A stretch of DNA of 64,000 nucleotides, taken from contig NZ_JAUXXE010000053.1 in assembly GCF_030681155.1 (NCBI RefSeq), forward strand, positions 1-64,000. The letters are read 5' to 3'. The position numbers were made by a program, and so were the translations under genes. The notes under the pieces are model-generated. The model saw nothing but the letters and a program-made list of their open reading frames with translations. It did not search any database and was not told where the DNA came from. Position 1 is the first letter of the stretch; every line of letters begins with the position of its first letter. Below, in pieces: positions 36,228 to 45,402 of the stretch. The DNA comes from Phenylobacterium sp. Lineage in GTDB: Bacteria; Pseudomonadota; Alphaproteobacteria; Caulobacterales; Caulobacteraceae.

Positions 36228-36263
36228 GGCGGGCAGCTTCTGATCGGGGCTGCCCGCCTTTTT
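36228..36263 (+). terminator. Intrinsic terminator, plus strand
   Basis: GGCGGGCAGC (36228-36237) pairs with GCTGCCCGCC (36249-36258), a perfect 10-bp GC-rich stem with an 11-base loop, followed directly by five T (36259-36263). It points rightward, away from the alcohol dehydrogenase. The transcript it ends is unknown. Confidence 0.75.
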
Positions 36264-36350
36264 GCCGCTGAGGGCGGGGCGTCCGACAGGGCCTAAAACA
36301 ACCGCCCTGGGCCAGGATGTCCCTGGATCGGGAAAGAACCACCGACGCGC

Positions 36351-36992
36351 CTAGCCCTTAAGCGCTCCTCGATCCTCATCTCTCTCGATTAGGAACGCCG
36401 CGCCCCTGTTCAAACGCTCTGCGAGCACTGGCGGCAGTCGTCCGCCCGGATAGGAGGCGGACATCGCCGCCATGCCCCGGCCAAGGGCCCAGATGGCATA
36501 GGCGGCGTCTTCGTGATGATCTTGCGGTATGCGTACATCCGCGCGAACTGCGGTCTCATAGGCCTGGAAGGCGCGATACTCCGCGTCGCGCAGTTCCTCG
36601 TGTCGCGACAGCATCCGATCGCTGAACATGAGCGAGATCAGTTGGGGGTGTCGTTCCACAAACGCCAGGAACGCGCGTCCACCGCCGCGCATGGGGGACT
36701 CCAGGTTGGGGGCGCCCTGGCCACGCAACAGCTCGCGGCGCAGGTCTTCGAAGCCGATCAACGACAACGCCAGCAGGATCGCCTCCTTCCCATCGAAGTA
36801 ATGATAGATGGAGGCGATCCCAATGCCGCCGTGTTCGGCGATCGCCCGGAGGTTCATCTCCTCCACGCCATCGGTCGCGAGAATGTAGGCCGCCGCCGAG
36901 AGCGCCCGTGCCTTCACGCCGTGCACCTCGTGGGCGGCGTGCTTGAACCTCGACTTGATGTCGCAGCTTAGGACTGCTGACGCTGCTCTCAT
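36351..36992 (-). CDS. TetR-family transcriptional regulator
   Basis: A 213-residue TetR protein with the N-terminal helix-turn-helix (LRAIAEHGGIGIASIYHYFDGKEAIL, about residues 48-73) and a helical ligand domain containing the TetR_C-type segment ISLMFSDRMLSRHEE. ATG 36992 follows GAGGAC. It lies 67 bases downstream of the MFS gene on the same strand and is probably co-transcribed with it, so it is a candidate regulator of the transporter. Confidence 0.9.
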   Translation of the reverse strand: MRAASAVLSCDIKSRFKHAAHEVHGVKARALSAAAYILATDGVEEMNLRAIAEHGGIGIASIYHYFDGKEAILLALSLIGFEDLRRELLRGQGAPNLESPMRGGGRAFLAFVERHPQLISLMFSDRMLSRHEELRDAEYRAFQAYETAVRADVRIPQDHHEDAAYAIWALGRGMAAMSASYPGGRLPPVLAERLNRGAAFLIERDEDRGALKG

Positions 36993-37059
36993 TGAATTGT
37001 CCTCGGAATGCGCCGGGAGCCGACGGCTTGGAGGTCCGTGAGATTTGGTGAGGCGTTCA

Positions 37060-38478
37060 TCAGGCGCGGCCCGGCTCAGTGCGGACTGCAGCCTCCTGGG
37101 TCACGGCCTCGATGATCGGGTGTTCGTCGTAGAGCGCATCGCGCTCGTCCAGTTGGCGGCGGATCTCGGCGTGCCGCTCCGCGCCCAGCTTGTAACCGAC
37201 CATGCAGAGACCACCGATCATTACGCAGGCCACAGGGCCGATGATGTAGACCAGTTCGAGGTTTCGGATGGCCGCCGGCGTGTTCACGGCTCCTTCTTCG
37301 GCTTGGTAACCAACGAGGGCCAAGACCCAGAAGGTGGCCCCGATTGACACCGCCCCGGCGATCTTCGTCGTCATGGTGGTCATCGCATAGAGCAGGCCCG
37401 CCCGTTCTCTGCCCTGCTCCAGCCGCACCTCGTCCGCGATGTCGGCGGTCATGGCCCGGGTCAGAAGGTTGAAGCCGGAAGCGAAGACCCCGGCGACGAA
37501 CAGCGCGGCCATGCCAAACGGCAGGCTGCCGTGTGGAATGAAGGTGAAGGTCACGAGGGTCAGCGAGTAGCCGGTCGTCGTCATCATGACGGTTCGATGT
37601 TTCGACAGCCGGATGGCGATGCGTGCGATCGCAGGCGCGCCGATGATCCCGGCAAGGATGTAGGTCGCCAGGAGTATGCTGGCCTGGCCGGTGGTGAAAC
37701 CGCGGCAGTCGGTGAAGTAGAATAGGTAGATCGCTGACATCCAGCCTGGCCCGAAGGAAAGGAACAGGTCGGCAAGGATCAACCGCAGGAACGTCGGCCG
37801 CATGATGAGCGCCCCATAGTCTCGCAGTTTGAATTCATGTCCGGGAACAGAAGGCGCGATGCGTTCAGGCGTCGTCAGCACCACCAGCGTGATCGCGACG
37901 GGAGTGAGAGCGAGAATGAACCAGCCCATCATGGAGACGTTGCCCGCGTCGGCGACGCCACGTGCTTCATTGATGATCGGGATCGCGATCACGCTGGCCG
38001 AACCGAGCACGCCGACCGCGATCAACACGCCGAACAGGCGCGATCGATCATCGTATCGCGGAGCCAGGGTGGAGGCCCAGGCGCGATGCGAGAGATCGAG
38101 CATGGAGTTGCCGCAGTAGAGGACGAGCAGCCACGCGACCAGGTAGACGAGCCCGACGCCGTCGGGTGCGAAGAACAAGGCGTAGGTGCCGGCCATGAGC
38201 ACGGGGGCGCCCAGGATCGTCCAAAGCCGATAGCGCCCGAGCCGTGTGCGGGTCTTGTCCATCGCCCAGCCGAAGATCCCGTCGACGGGGATATCGATCG
38301 TACGGACGATGAAGAAGGCGGTCCCAACGAGGGCGAGACTGATTCCCAGGTGACTCGCGAAATGTCGCGGGAGATAGACCGCCATGGCGATGGTCAACGC
38401 CGAGATCGGAAGACTCGTCGCTGAGAAGGTCAGCGCGCGAAGCATCGATAGGGAGGGCTTGGACGGCGTCGACGACAT
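37060..38478 (-). CDS. MFS transporter, GPH (glycoside-pentoside-hexuronide:cation symporter)-like
   Basis: A 472-residue inner-membrane transporter with about 12 hydrophobic segments. FGWAMDKTRTRLGRYRLWTILGAP is the cation:sugar symporter (GPH/MelB) loop signature, with the conserved Asp and Arg residues. In catabolic clusters these carriers often move other small organics, so the substrate is uncertain. ATG 38478 overlaps the stop of a 16-codon leader ORF (TAATG). A longer reading from GTG 38541 would run over the leader's ribosome site and is less likely. Confidence 0.88.
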   Translation of the reverse strand: MSSTPSKPSLSMLRALTFSATSLPISALTIAMAVYLPRHFASHLGISLALVGTAFFIVRTIDIPVDGIFGWAMDKTRTRLGRYRLWTILGAPVLMAGTYALFFAPDGVGLVYLVAWLLVLYCGNSMLDLSHRAWASTLAPRYDDRSRLFGVLIAVGVLGSASVIAIPIINEARGVADAGNVSMMGWFILALTPVAITLVVLTTPERIAPSVPGHEFKLRDYGALIMRPTFLRLILADLFLSFGPGWMSAIYLFYFTDCRGFTTGQASILLATYILAGIIGAPAIARIAIRLSKHRTVMMTTTGYSLTLVTFTFIPHGSLPFGMAALFVAGVFASGFNLLTRAMTADIADEVRLEQGRERAGLLYAMTTMTTKIAGAVSIGATFWVLALVGYQAEEGAVNTPAAIRNLELVYIIGPVACVMIGGLCMVGYKLGAERHAEIRRQLDERDALYDEHPIIEAVTQEAAVRTEPGRA

Positions 38479-38528
38479 TAGCGCGCGCCTCGGCAGCTGA
38501 AGGTCCGCACGGCACAGAGTTCGAACAT
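38478..38528 (-). CDS. Putative 16-residue leader peptide upstream of the MFS gene
   Basis: A tiny ORF, MFELCAVRTFSCRGAR, with a textbook GGGAGG ribosome site 5 bases before its ATG (38528). Its TAA overlaps the ATG of the transporter, so translation of the transporter is probably coupled to it. The transporter's own start has only a weak AGGCG. It could simply increase initiation or act as a sensing leader. Confidence 0.45.
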   Translation of the reverse strand: MFELCAVRTFSCRGAR

Positions 38529-38546
38529 TTTTACCTCCCACACACA

Positions 38547-38563
38547 GGCCTCAGCCTGAGGCC
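38547..38563. promoter_or_regulatory. 17-bp palindrome upstream of the MFS leader
   Basis: GGCCTCAG and CTGAGGCC are perfect 8-bp arms around one base, about 10 bases upstream of the leader's ribosome site. It could be an operator for an adjacent TetR protein. Confidence 0.5.
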
Positions 38564-38588
38564 GCTCTTTGGCGGCCGGTTTTCTCTA

Positions 38589-39326
38589 TTATTGTCGGCG
38601 CCTTACGGCGCTTTCACGGATTTGAGGGCTACAGCTAAGGCCAGCACGCGCCCGCACAGGCTGGGTCATCGAATGCCCATCTTGCATTGATCGTTCGGGC
38701 AACCGGTCGTCCGCGCGGTCAGGCTCAAAGGCCCGCACAAAGCGGAATGCGACCTCCTCCGCGATCCCATCGATGTCGGTGGCCGGTGTCTCGGACCCGG
38801 CGACTTTCCGCGGGTCGGCAGCCAGGCAGCCCGAGATCATTCCGATGAACAGCCCTGCGGCGAGTTCCGGATCGGAACAATTCAGGCGTCCCGCGTGGGT
38901 CTCGCAGGCCAGAAATCTGGAAACGGTCTGGCGCAAATTGCACGGGTCGAGGTCGCTCCCCCTCGACGCTTGGCTTCGCCCATCGGCGCACAAGGCGGTC
39001 GCCGCCGGAGTTGATCGATCCCAGACGAAGTGGAGCGGAAACTGCAATAGGCGCTTCGCCAGCGCGGTGAGCGCTAGTGTCGCGGCGGCATCGCCGCACG
39101 ACCTCGCCAGCAGCACGCCCGCATCGTTTACGTCGTGGCGCAGCAGCGTCTTCAGGAGCTCTGACCGAGAGCCAAACTGGTTATAGATCGTCTGCTTCGA
39201 CACCCCTGCTTGCCTGGCGATCTCATCGATCGAGCCCATCGCGCCGCACACCCTGATCTGGCGTGCCGCCGCGTCGAGTATGGCCTCGGTCTTCAATGGA
39301 TCGCATTGCCCCTTAGCACGCGGCAT
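38589..39326 (-). CDS. TetR-family transcriptional regulator
   Basis: A 245-residue TetR protein: helix-turn-helix IDEIARQAGVSKQTIYNQFGSRSELL near residues 33-58, then a helical domain and a TetR_C-like end. The last 30 residues are Arg- and Ser-rich and probably disordered. ATG 39326 (MPRAKGQC) has AGGAGA upstream. It precedes the MFS gene on the same strand with a palindrome between them. Its ligand is unknown. Confidence 0.88.
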   Translation of the reverse strand: MPRAKGQCDPLKTEAILDAAARQIRVCGAMGSIDEIARQAGVSKQTIYNQFGSRSELLKTLLRHDVNDAGVLLARSCGDAAATLALTALAKRLLQFPLHFVWDRSTPAATALCADGRSQASRGSDLDPCNLRQTVSRFLACETHAGRLNCSDPELAAGLFIGMISGCLAADPRKVAGSETPATDIDGIAEEVAFRFVRAFEPDRADDRLPERSMQDGHSMTQPVRARAGLSCSPQIRESAVRRRQ

Positions 39327-39452
39327 CGCGGTCTCCTGGCGCACGAAAGGCCCGATCCCATGGAGCGGACGGCCCCCTCTCCGGAGAGCCGCCATCGACC
39401 ACCGAGTTCGTCCGGAGCGTGATGAAGAGCGCCTGAAGCACGACAGCCAGCT

Positions 39453-41036
39453 CTAGATCTGGCGCGTCCGGCCTTCCCAGTAGGGGGCTCGGACCTTGTT
39501 GCGTTGGATTTTTCCCGCCGCGCTTCGTGGGAGTTCGGTGACGAAGTCCAGGCTGCGGGGCACCTTGTAGGCGGCGAGAGTCTTCCGCCCGAAATCGAGG
39601 ATTTCCTGCGCCAGGGCGTCGGACGGCGTATGGCCGGGCTTCAGCAGGATCACCGCCTTCACCTGTTCGCCCCACTCGTCGTGCGGCACACCGACCGTCG
39701 AGGAATCAGCCACGGCCTTATGCTTAATGAGCTCGTTGTCCACTTCCTGTGGATAGATATTCACCCCGCCGGAGATGATCGTCTCGGCGTTGCGGCCAGT
39801 GAGGAACAGATAGCCGTCCTCGTCGAAGTAGCCGACATCGCCCATGGTGAAGTAATCGCCGAAGCGGTTGGCGTTGGTCTTGGCCTCGTCCTTGAAGTAG
39901 GTGAAGCCGCCGCCGGGGGGAAGTTGGTGGTAGATGCCGCCAGACTGACCGGTCGGAAGCTCGACGCCCTGCTCATCGAGAATTTTCGACCCCAGAAGAG
40001 CGGGCCGCTTACCGACGCTTCCCGGCTTCTGCAGCCATTCCTCGGAGGTAATGAAGAAGCCCGCGCCGCCTTCCGAGCCCGCGTAGTACTCGACGAGGAC
40101 TGGGCCGAACCAGTCGATCATCGCCTGCTTGACTTCGGGAGGGCACGGCGCAGCGCCGTGGATGATGAACTTCACATGGCTGACATCGTACTTGGCCTTG
40201 ATCTCATCGGGGAGCGCCAGCAAACGCTGGAACATGATCGGGACCAGGTGGAGGTGGGTGACCTTCTGCTCGGCGATGGTGCGCAGCACCAGTTCGGAAT
40301 CCCACTTGTCGATGAAATGCAGCGGGACGCCCGCGGTCATCGCGGCCCGGACGTCGAAGGACAGCGGCGCGGCGTGATAGGCGGGGCCAGCGCCCAACTG
40401 GACATCGGTGCGATAGTCATAGTCGCCCCGCGCGGGTTGGACCTGGGGAGCTGGCGGGTTGGCGCGGTAGACGCCCTTTGGGCGGCCCGTCGTCCCCGAC
40501 GTGTACATCATCTGCGTGCCCAGGACGGGGTCGTCGATGTCCGTTCCGTCGAGCTTCGCGATCGCCGTCTCATAGTCCTGGAAGCCCGCGACCGATCCAC
40601 CGACCACGAGCTTCAAGGCCAGGTCTGGACATGCGTCGGCTACGGCCGCCAACCCGCCGACCCGCGCGTCGCCGATCAGGACCTTCGCTTCGCAATCGCG
40701 CACGATGTAGGCGATCTCGTCGGTCGTCAGGTGCCAGTTGACCGGGGTGATGCGGGCGCCCGTCCGGTGCGCAGCGGCCAGAACCTCGACGAACTCGTGG
40801 CGGTTTGAGCACACCAGCGCGACGGCCTCGCCCGCCTTCAGGCCATGCTGTCGGAAGAGACGCGCCAGCCGGTTCGCATTGGCGTTGATCTGCGCAAAGG
40901 TGTGCGAGCGTCCATTGGGGTCGTAAACGGAAACCTTGTCCGGCTGGATCGACGCCCAGACCGCGGGCGTCATCCCGGTGGCGGCGGCGGCTGTCAGACG
41001 CTCCAAAAGACCGTCGCGTTCCAGCACAGTAACCAT
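39453..41036 (-). CDS. Acyl-CoA synthetase (AMP-forming, FadD-like)
   Basis: A 527-residue member of the ANL superfamily. The AMP-binding P-loop is YTSGTTGRPKG, the A5 motif YYAGSEGG, then GDVGYFDEDGYLFLTGR (A7-A8), and the catalytic Lys in PRSAAGKIQRN. It activates a carboxylic acid, probably the product of the aldehyde dehydrogenase step, to its CoA thioester. ATG 41036 has GAGGGAACTC upstream. It follows an acyl-CoA dehydrogenase by 91 bases on the same strand, which fits the next pathway step. Confidence 0.93.
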   Translation of the reverse strand: MVTVLERDGLLERLTAAAATGMTPAVWASIQPDKVSVYDPNGRSHTFAQINANANRLARLFRQHGLKAGEAVALVCSNRHEFVEVLAAAHRTGARITPVNWHLTTDEIAYIVRDCEAKVLIGDARVGGLAAVADACPDLALKLVVGGSVAGFQDYETAIAKLDGTDIDDPVLGTQMMYTSGTTGRPKGVYRANPPAPQVQPARGDYDYRTDVQLGAGPAYHAAPLSFDVRAAMTAGVPLHFIDKWDSELVLRTIAEQKVTHLHLVPIMFQRLLALPDEIKAKYDVSHVKFIIHGAAPCPPEVKQAMIDWFGPVLVEYYAGSEGGAGFFITSEEWLQKPGSVGKRPALLGSKILDEQGVELPTGQSGGIYHQLPPGGGFTYFKDEAKTNANRFGDYFTMGDVGYFDEDGYLFLTGRNAETIISGGVNIYPQEVDNELIKHKAVADSSTVGVPHDEWGEQVKAVILLKPGHTPSDALAQEILDFGRKTLAAYKVPRSLDFVTELPRSAAGKIQRNKVRAPYWEGRTRQI

Positions 41037-41127
41037 GAGTTCCCTCTTCTCTAGATGCCGGACTCTCGCCGCCGGCTTATGATGTTTTACTAAGGACTGA
41101 AGTCCTTCTGGTCGCGACGCTGCGCAG

Positions 41128-42333
41128 CTACTTTGAAGTCGGATCCGGCAACCCGAGCACTCGCTTGGAGATGATGTTGTTTTGAACTTCAGTCGACCCG
41201 CCCGCGATCGTTGACGACTTGATCCGCAGGTACTGCCGCCCTGCGGCGATCTCCTCCGCCGAGAAGCTCTCCCCTTCCCAGCCAAGCCCCTGCGTCCCCA
41301 TCGCTTCGACGATGAGTTCGGCGGTGTCGGTATGCAGCTTCGAGGCTGCGAGCTTCATGATCGAAACTGCCGCGCTCGGCCCGCGGTCAGATCGCTCCGC
41401 CGCCGCCGACCGCTGGAGCGTCAGCGCATAGGCGTGGGCGTCCATTTGGTTTTGCACCATGCGAGTGCGGAAGTCGGAGTTCACCAGACGGCCATCGGCG
41501 CCGACGCCGATATAGGCCTTGGCGGCGCGCGTTAGATCGGCAGGATCAACGCGCGGCGGCCCGTCGGTGCCGCCTGACAGGCTGTTGCGTTCGTGCTCAA
41601 GCAGGCGCTTGCCCACGGTCCAACCGCCATTCAACGGACCGACGAGGTTCTCCTTGGGGACCTTCACATCGGTGAAGAACGTCTCGCAGAAGGGCGAGGA
41701 CCCGGCGATTAGCTTGATGGGGCGGGTCTCGACGCCGGGCGTGCGCATGTCGATCAGCACGAAGCTGATGCCCTCGTGCTTCTTCGTCGCGTCGGTGCGC
41801 ACCAGGCAGAAACACCAGTCCGACCACTGCGCGCCGGAGGTCCAGATCTTCTGTCCATTGATCAGGAAGTGGTCGCCCTTGTCTTCGGCGCGCGTTTGCA
41901 GGCTGGCCAGATCGGACCCGGCGCCCGGCTCGGAATAGCCCTGACACCAACGCAGCTCGCCACGGGCGATCGGCGGGATGTGCTGCTGCTTCTGAGCGTC
42001 GGTGCCGTACTCAAGCAGGGTCGGTCCGAACATCATGATGCCCATGCCCACGATCGGATTCCATGCGCCGATCGCCGCCATCTCTTCACGAAGAATCTTG
42101 AGCTGCGCTGCGCTCAGCCCCCCTCCGCCATAGGCGACAGGCCAGGTCGGCACGCCCCAACCCTTGTCGGCCATGCGGTCCTTCCAGAGCTTGAAGTCAC
42201 CTTCCACCGGCGCCGAGTTTTCAAGAGCCGCAAGGTCCGACCGCCCCACCAGAGAGGTCGGAAAGTTCTGTTGGAGCCAGCCGCGAGTTTCCAGGCGGAA
42301 GCCATCCAGTTCAGTCGAGCCGAAATCGGCCAT
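41128..42333 (-). CDS. Acyl-CoA dehydrogenase (long paralogue 1)
   Basis: A 401-residue flavoprotein that introduces the alpha-beta double bond in an acyl-CoA. CQGYSEPGAGSDLASLQ and INGQKIWTSGAQWSDW are the FAD-contacting motifs. The C-terminal helices end STEVQNNIISKRVLGLP. The second ATG (42333, MADFGS) is 9 bases from GGAGG and is preferred; the first (42339) is only 3 bases away. It is clearly a paralogue of the gene at 47849-49057, with long identical blocks. It is probably co-transcribed with the Old Yellow Enzyme upstream and the acyl-CoA synthetase downstream. Confidence 0.93.
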   Translation of the reverse strand: MADFGSTELDGFRLETRGWLQQNFPTSLVGRSDLAALENSAPVEGDFKLWKDRMADKGWGVPTWPVAYGGGGLSAAQLKILREEMAAIGAWNPIVGMGIMMFGPTLLEYGTDAQKQQHIPPIARGELRWCQGYSEPGAGSDLASLQTRAEDKGDHFLINGQKIWTSGAQWSDWCFCLVRTDATKKHEGISFVLIDMRTPGVETRPIKLIAGSSPFCETFFTDVKVPKENLVGPLNGGWTVGKRLLEHERNSLSGGTDGPPRVDPADLTRAAKAYIGVGADGRLVNSDFRTRMVQNQMDAHAYALTLQRSAAAERSDRGPSAAVSIMKLAASKLHTDTAELIVEAMGTQGLGWEGESFSAEEIAAGRQYLRIKSSTIAGGSTEVQNNIISKRVLGLPDPTSK

Positions 42334-42423
42334 ATTCATTGTCCTCCACGCATGTCCGCTCTGGCGGCGGATTGGGGATAAGTTTCGATGTCCGGCCGCG
42401 CCCTCCGACGCGCCGCAGTCAGC

Positions 42424-43557
42424 TCATGTGATTGGCGATGCGACCGCGTCCTCGCTTGAAGCCGCGTAGGACGGGTAGTCGATGTAACCGGCCGCCCGGC
42501 CGCCGTAGTAGGTGGCCGTATCCGGAACCGCCCACTTGGCGCCGATAGCAATGCGCTCGACGAGGTCTGGATTGGCGATGAAGGGCTGACCAAAGGCCGC
42601 GAGATCGATCAGGCCGGCCGCCAACAGCCGATCGGCCTTTTCCGCATCGAGGCTGCCCGCCAGCACGACGGCGCCTGAGAAGACCTCGCGGACTCGGCGC
42701 AGCAGCGCGTCAGTCATCACTGGCGATCCCGCGCGGGCGCCGGTGTCGCTGAGGTGGAGATAGCCGATCCTCCGCTTCGAGAGTTCCGCAAACAGCTCGA
42801 AGTAGGTCGCTTCGTTGTCCGCATAGGCAGGCGCGCCGAGCAGTTGCGCCAAGGGCGAGAGCCGGATGCCGACTCGCTCAGGCCCTACTTCACCGGCGAC
42901 GGCGTCCACGACCTCCAAGGCAAAGCGTCGGCGCGCTTCGAGCGAGCCCCCGTACTGGTCAGTCCGATCATTGATCGTCGGATTGAGAAACTGTTCGATC
43001 AGGTACCCGTGAGCGCCGTGTATCTCAACGCCGTCGAACCCGGCGCGGATCGCTTGTTTGGCAGCGTGCGCGTAGTCGGCGACGACCCGAGCAATCTCCT
43101 CGGTGGTGAGGGCCCTCGGCACGCTGGGAGCCACGAAGCCGACGCTGCCGTCGTCCCGCCACGCATAAGCGAACGTGCGCGGCCCCTCTGCAGGCCGATC
43201 AGTGGAACTGACAGGAGGCTGCTGGCCATCCTGCAGGGAGACGTGGGAGACGCGACCGACATGCCAGATCTGGGCGTAAATGCGCCCCCCCGCATCGTGG
43301 ACGGCGGACGTCACCCCTCGCCAGCCTTCGATCTGCCGCTCGGTGTAGAGTCCGGGCAAGAACGCGTATCCGACAGCTTCGCGCGAGATCGGCGCCCCCT
43401 CGCTGATGATCAACCCAGCCGTCGCTCGCTGTTGGTAGTAGATCGCCGTCAGATCGTCAGCGACCTCAGTCGGCGCTCGCGACCGGGTCATCGGCGCCAT
43501 GACGATGCGGTTCGGCAGCTGCAGACCGGCAAGGTCGAAGGTCTCGAACAGGCTCAT
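42424..43557 (-). CDS. Old Yellow Enzyme-type alkene reductase
   Basis: A 377-residue FMN-dependent ene-reductase of the OYE/NemA family. Landmarks: LPNRIVMAPMTRSRA (FMN binding), EGAPISREAVGY, the substrate-binding His pair in EIHGAHGYLIEQFLNP, and RTDQYGGS. The C-terminal FMN phosphate site is DLAAFGQPFIANPDL. It reduces activated C=C bonds in enones or enoates, such as cyclic enones or terpenoid acids. There are three possible starts at 43563-43557; ATG 43557 has the best ribosome spacing. It is in the same direction as the double TetR gene upstream. Confidence 0.93.
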   Translation of the reverse strand: MSLFETFDLAGLQLPNRIVMAPMTRSRAPTEVADDLTAIYYQQRATAGLIISEGAPISREAVGYAFLPGLYTERQIEGWRGVTSAVHDAGGRIYAQIWHVGRVSHVSLQDGQQPPVSSTDRPAEGPRTFAYAWRDDGSVGFVAPSVPRALTTEEIARVVADYAHAAKQAIRAGFDGVEIHGAHGYLIEQFLNPTINDRTDQYGGSLEARRRFALEVVDAVAGEVGPERVGIRLSPLAQLLGAPAYADNEATYFELFAELSKRRIGYLHLSDTGARAGSPVMTDALLRRVREVFSGAVVLAGSLDAEKADRLLAAGLIDLAAFGQPFIANPDLVERIAIGAKWAVPDTATYYGGRAAGYIDYPSYAASSEDAVASPIT

Positions 43558-43825
43558 CATCACCTCAGCGGGTCAGGCGTCGGCACGCTGCTTTGCGAAG
43601 CGCGAACCGGGACGCCGACACAGATCCTCGAATCGAGATGCAACCACACGCCACGCAGTTACGATGCCGTGATGCTATCAAACCGAGACGTAAAATCAAG
43701 CCGGTGTCGCTGCGATGGCCGATTTGCGCTCGGCGTCGACTATTGAGGTTTGGATCGGTTAGGTCCCCGCCAAGACATAGGCGTGCTTGGCGCTTCCAGG
43801 AGGGCCTTGCGGAACCAAGTTTCGC

Positions 43826-45079
43826 CTAGATGGCGCGAAGTCCCAGCCGGAGGACGTCGGTTGTTTCGGCTGCGACGAGCGCGAAGTCGTCATGGGTTTG
43901 CTTTGCGAAGTCCTTCCAGAGCCATGCCGCCGCGCCGGGCGTAATCTGCTTGAAGAGTTCCAAATCGATGTCCCTCATGGAACGCTCGTGCTTCGCCGCA
44001 CGGTAGAGGGCGGTGTATTCTTGATTGCGCCGCCGAAGGCGCTCCGCCGCGCGCACCTGCTCGCTCGCCGGGAGGGCTCCTACGGCGCTGCCGTAGCGAA
44101 GTGGTTGCAATTCCTTGTGCTGCTGCGCCATGGCGTTGCTTCGTAGGAGCCCGACGATCTGTTCCTGTGCGGTCGCCCCCTGCTCCAGGGCGCACGTCAT
44201 GATGTACCCGTAGATGCGGTCGGCTCGAGCAAAGCATTCGGCGACGAGCGTCTGCTTATCTCCGACATACTTGTAGAGCCGCGCCTTGGTCGTGCCGAGC
44301 GTTGTCGCGATCTCATCCAGGGACGTCGAATCGACGCCGCGGCAGGTGAACATCCGAGACGCCATATTGAGGATCGTCTCGCGCTTGACCTTGGCGATGG
44401 CGTCCTGATCGAACCCATCGCTTGCACGCACCAGCAGCGGCGACAGGTCCACGGGGGCCGGATCGCAGGCTTGGTCCCGGTCGGCCGCCCAGCCATTGGC
44501 GATCAGATCCAGGAGCGCCTTCACCACCCGCGGGCGGTCCTCCGCTGATGTCGCCGTCCAGGCGCTTGGCAACGGAATCCAGTGAACGAGGCTGATGATT
44601 GTTCTCGCAACAGTCTGCGCATGGCAGGGGCGCAGCTCACCTGATCGCGCCCTCTCCTCAAGCAATCCTGCAAGCTTGGCGACGGTGTCGTCGTATCGCC
44701 TCAGCACCACAGCGTGATGAGCGTCGCTGAGCAGCCCGTACTCGTTCAACGCCGCGAGTTGCGGCTGAGCGGGGTCCAAACATCGTGAAATGAAGCTCTT
44801 CACCACGTCCAACCTCCCGCCCCCTTCATCAAAGGCCGCGGCCAACCGAGCCGCCAAAAGCTCGCAGGAGCGCTCATAGGTCTGGAAGATCAGATCTTCG
44901 AGATCGACAAAGTAGTAGTAGAGCGCGTTGCGCGTGACCCCCAGCTCACCGGCAAGATCCTGCAAGGTGGATTGAGAAACGCCGTGCGCGTTCAGCAGGC
45001 GAGAGGCTTCATCAAGCACCTCTTCGCGTCGCGCTCTGGCTTTAGGGGCCCGTCGAAGAGCTTGCGTATTTTCAGTCAT
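43826..45079 (-). CDS. Double TetR-family regulator (two TetR domains)
   Basis: A 417-residue protein with two TetR units: the first helix-turn-helix LQDLAGELGVTRNALYYYFVDLEDL (about 40-65) and the second LDEIATTLGTTKARLYKYVGDKQTL (about 242-266). It is a paralogue of the double TetR at 49178-50422: both have LNEYGLL and a conserved ARTIISLVHW/ARTILSIVYW segment. It is divergent from the reductase gene. The intergenic region contains a long inverted repeat (45246-45289), a candidate autoregulatory operator. Confidence 0.92.
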   Translation of the reverse strand: MTENTQALRRAPKARARREEVLDEASRLLNAHGVSQSTLQDLAGELGVTRNALYYYFVDLEDLIFQTYERSCELLAARLAAAFDEGGGRLDVVKSFISRCLDPAQPQLAALNEYGLLSDAHHAVVLRRYDDTVAKLAGLLEERARSGELRPCHAQTVARTIISLVHWIPLPSAWTATSAEDRPRVVKALLDLIANGWAADRDQACDPAPVDLSPLLVRASDGFDQDAIAKVKRETILNMASRMFTCRGVDSTSLDEIATTLGTTKARLYKYVGDKQTLVAECFARADRIYGYIMTCALEQGATAQEQIVGLLRSNAMAQQHKELQPLRYGSAVGALPASEQVRAAERLRRRNQEYTALYRAAKHERSMRDIDLELFKQITPGAAAWLWKDFAKQTHDDFALVAAETTDVLRLGLRAI

Positions 45080-45402
45080 ATCTGCGTGGCTAGGCCTCGG
45101 TTCGAACCCAGAATTGGCGTCGAACAGGCGTTGCTCTCAATCTAACCGTCATTGCAGCTTGGTGGCTACCCCGCCCGAGGCGAGATCGGCTCGCGCGCGC
45201 ACGCGCTGCGCAAAATTCACGAACAGGGCGATGACGGCATGCCGATTGATTTTACGAATACGTTGGATATCAGTACCCATTCGTAATTTGAGTCCCACGG
45301 CTTGAGTTGAGCCATGCAGGCGTCGTGATCGTGGTTCGAGGCGCAATCCTGCCCCCGAACTGAACGGCGCCTCGATTTGGGTCCGTCTTGGGGGAGTCCT
45401 TC
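45080..45402. other. Divergent regulatory region between double TetR and reductase genes
   Basis: 323 bases without a gene. It contains GGTTCGAACC (45099-45108) close to the TetR start and the low-GC inverted repeat at 45246-45289. Nothing else is seen. Confidence 0.55.
45246..45289. promoter_or_regulatory. Long inverted-repeat motif, copy 1 (upstream of the reductase)
   Basis: TTGATTTTACGA, 23 bases, then TCGTAATTT. The TTACGA and TCGTAA arms are inverted repeats. The same motif with exactly the same spacing occurs at 46668-46711, in front of the next gene. Confidence 0.6.

Larger units (their letters stand above)
35808..36350. other. Non-coding region with palindrome and orphan terminator
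   Basis: 543 bases with no convincing gene on either strand. It holds the 14-bp palindrome GGCGTTCGAACGCC (36094-36107), two further TTCGAA sites (near 36006 and 36168) and a strong plus-strand terminator (36228-36263). No plus-strand gene precedes this terminator, so an unannotated small RNA is possible. Confidence 0.5.

Noticed and set aside
36018-36296. Plus-strand frame of 92 codons in the gap before a TetR gene
   Set aside because: It runs through the intrinsic terminator, has no ribosome site and no recognisable features.
39504-40808. Plus-strand frame (434 codons) opposite the acyl-CoA synthetase
   Set aside because: Antisense to a gene with complete ANL motifs.
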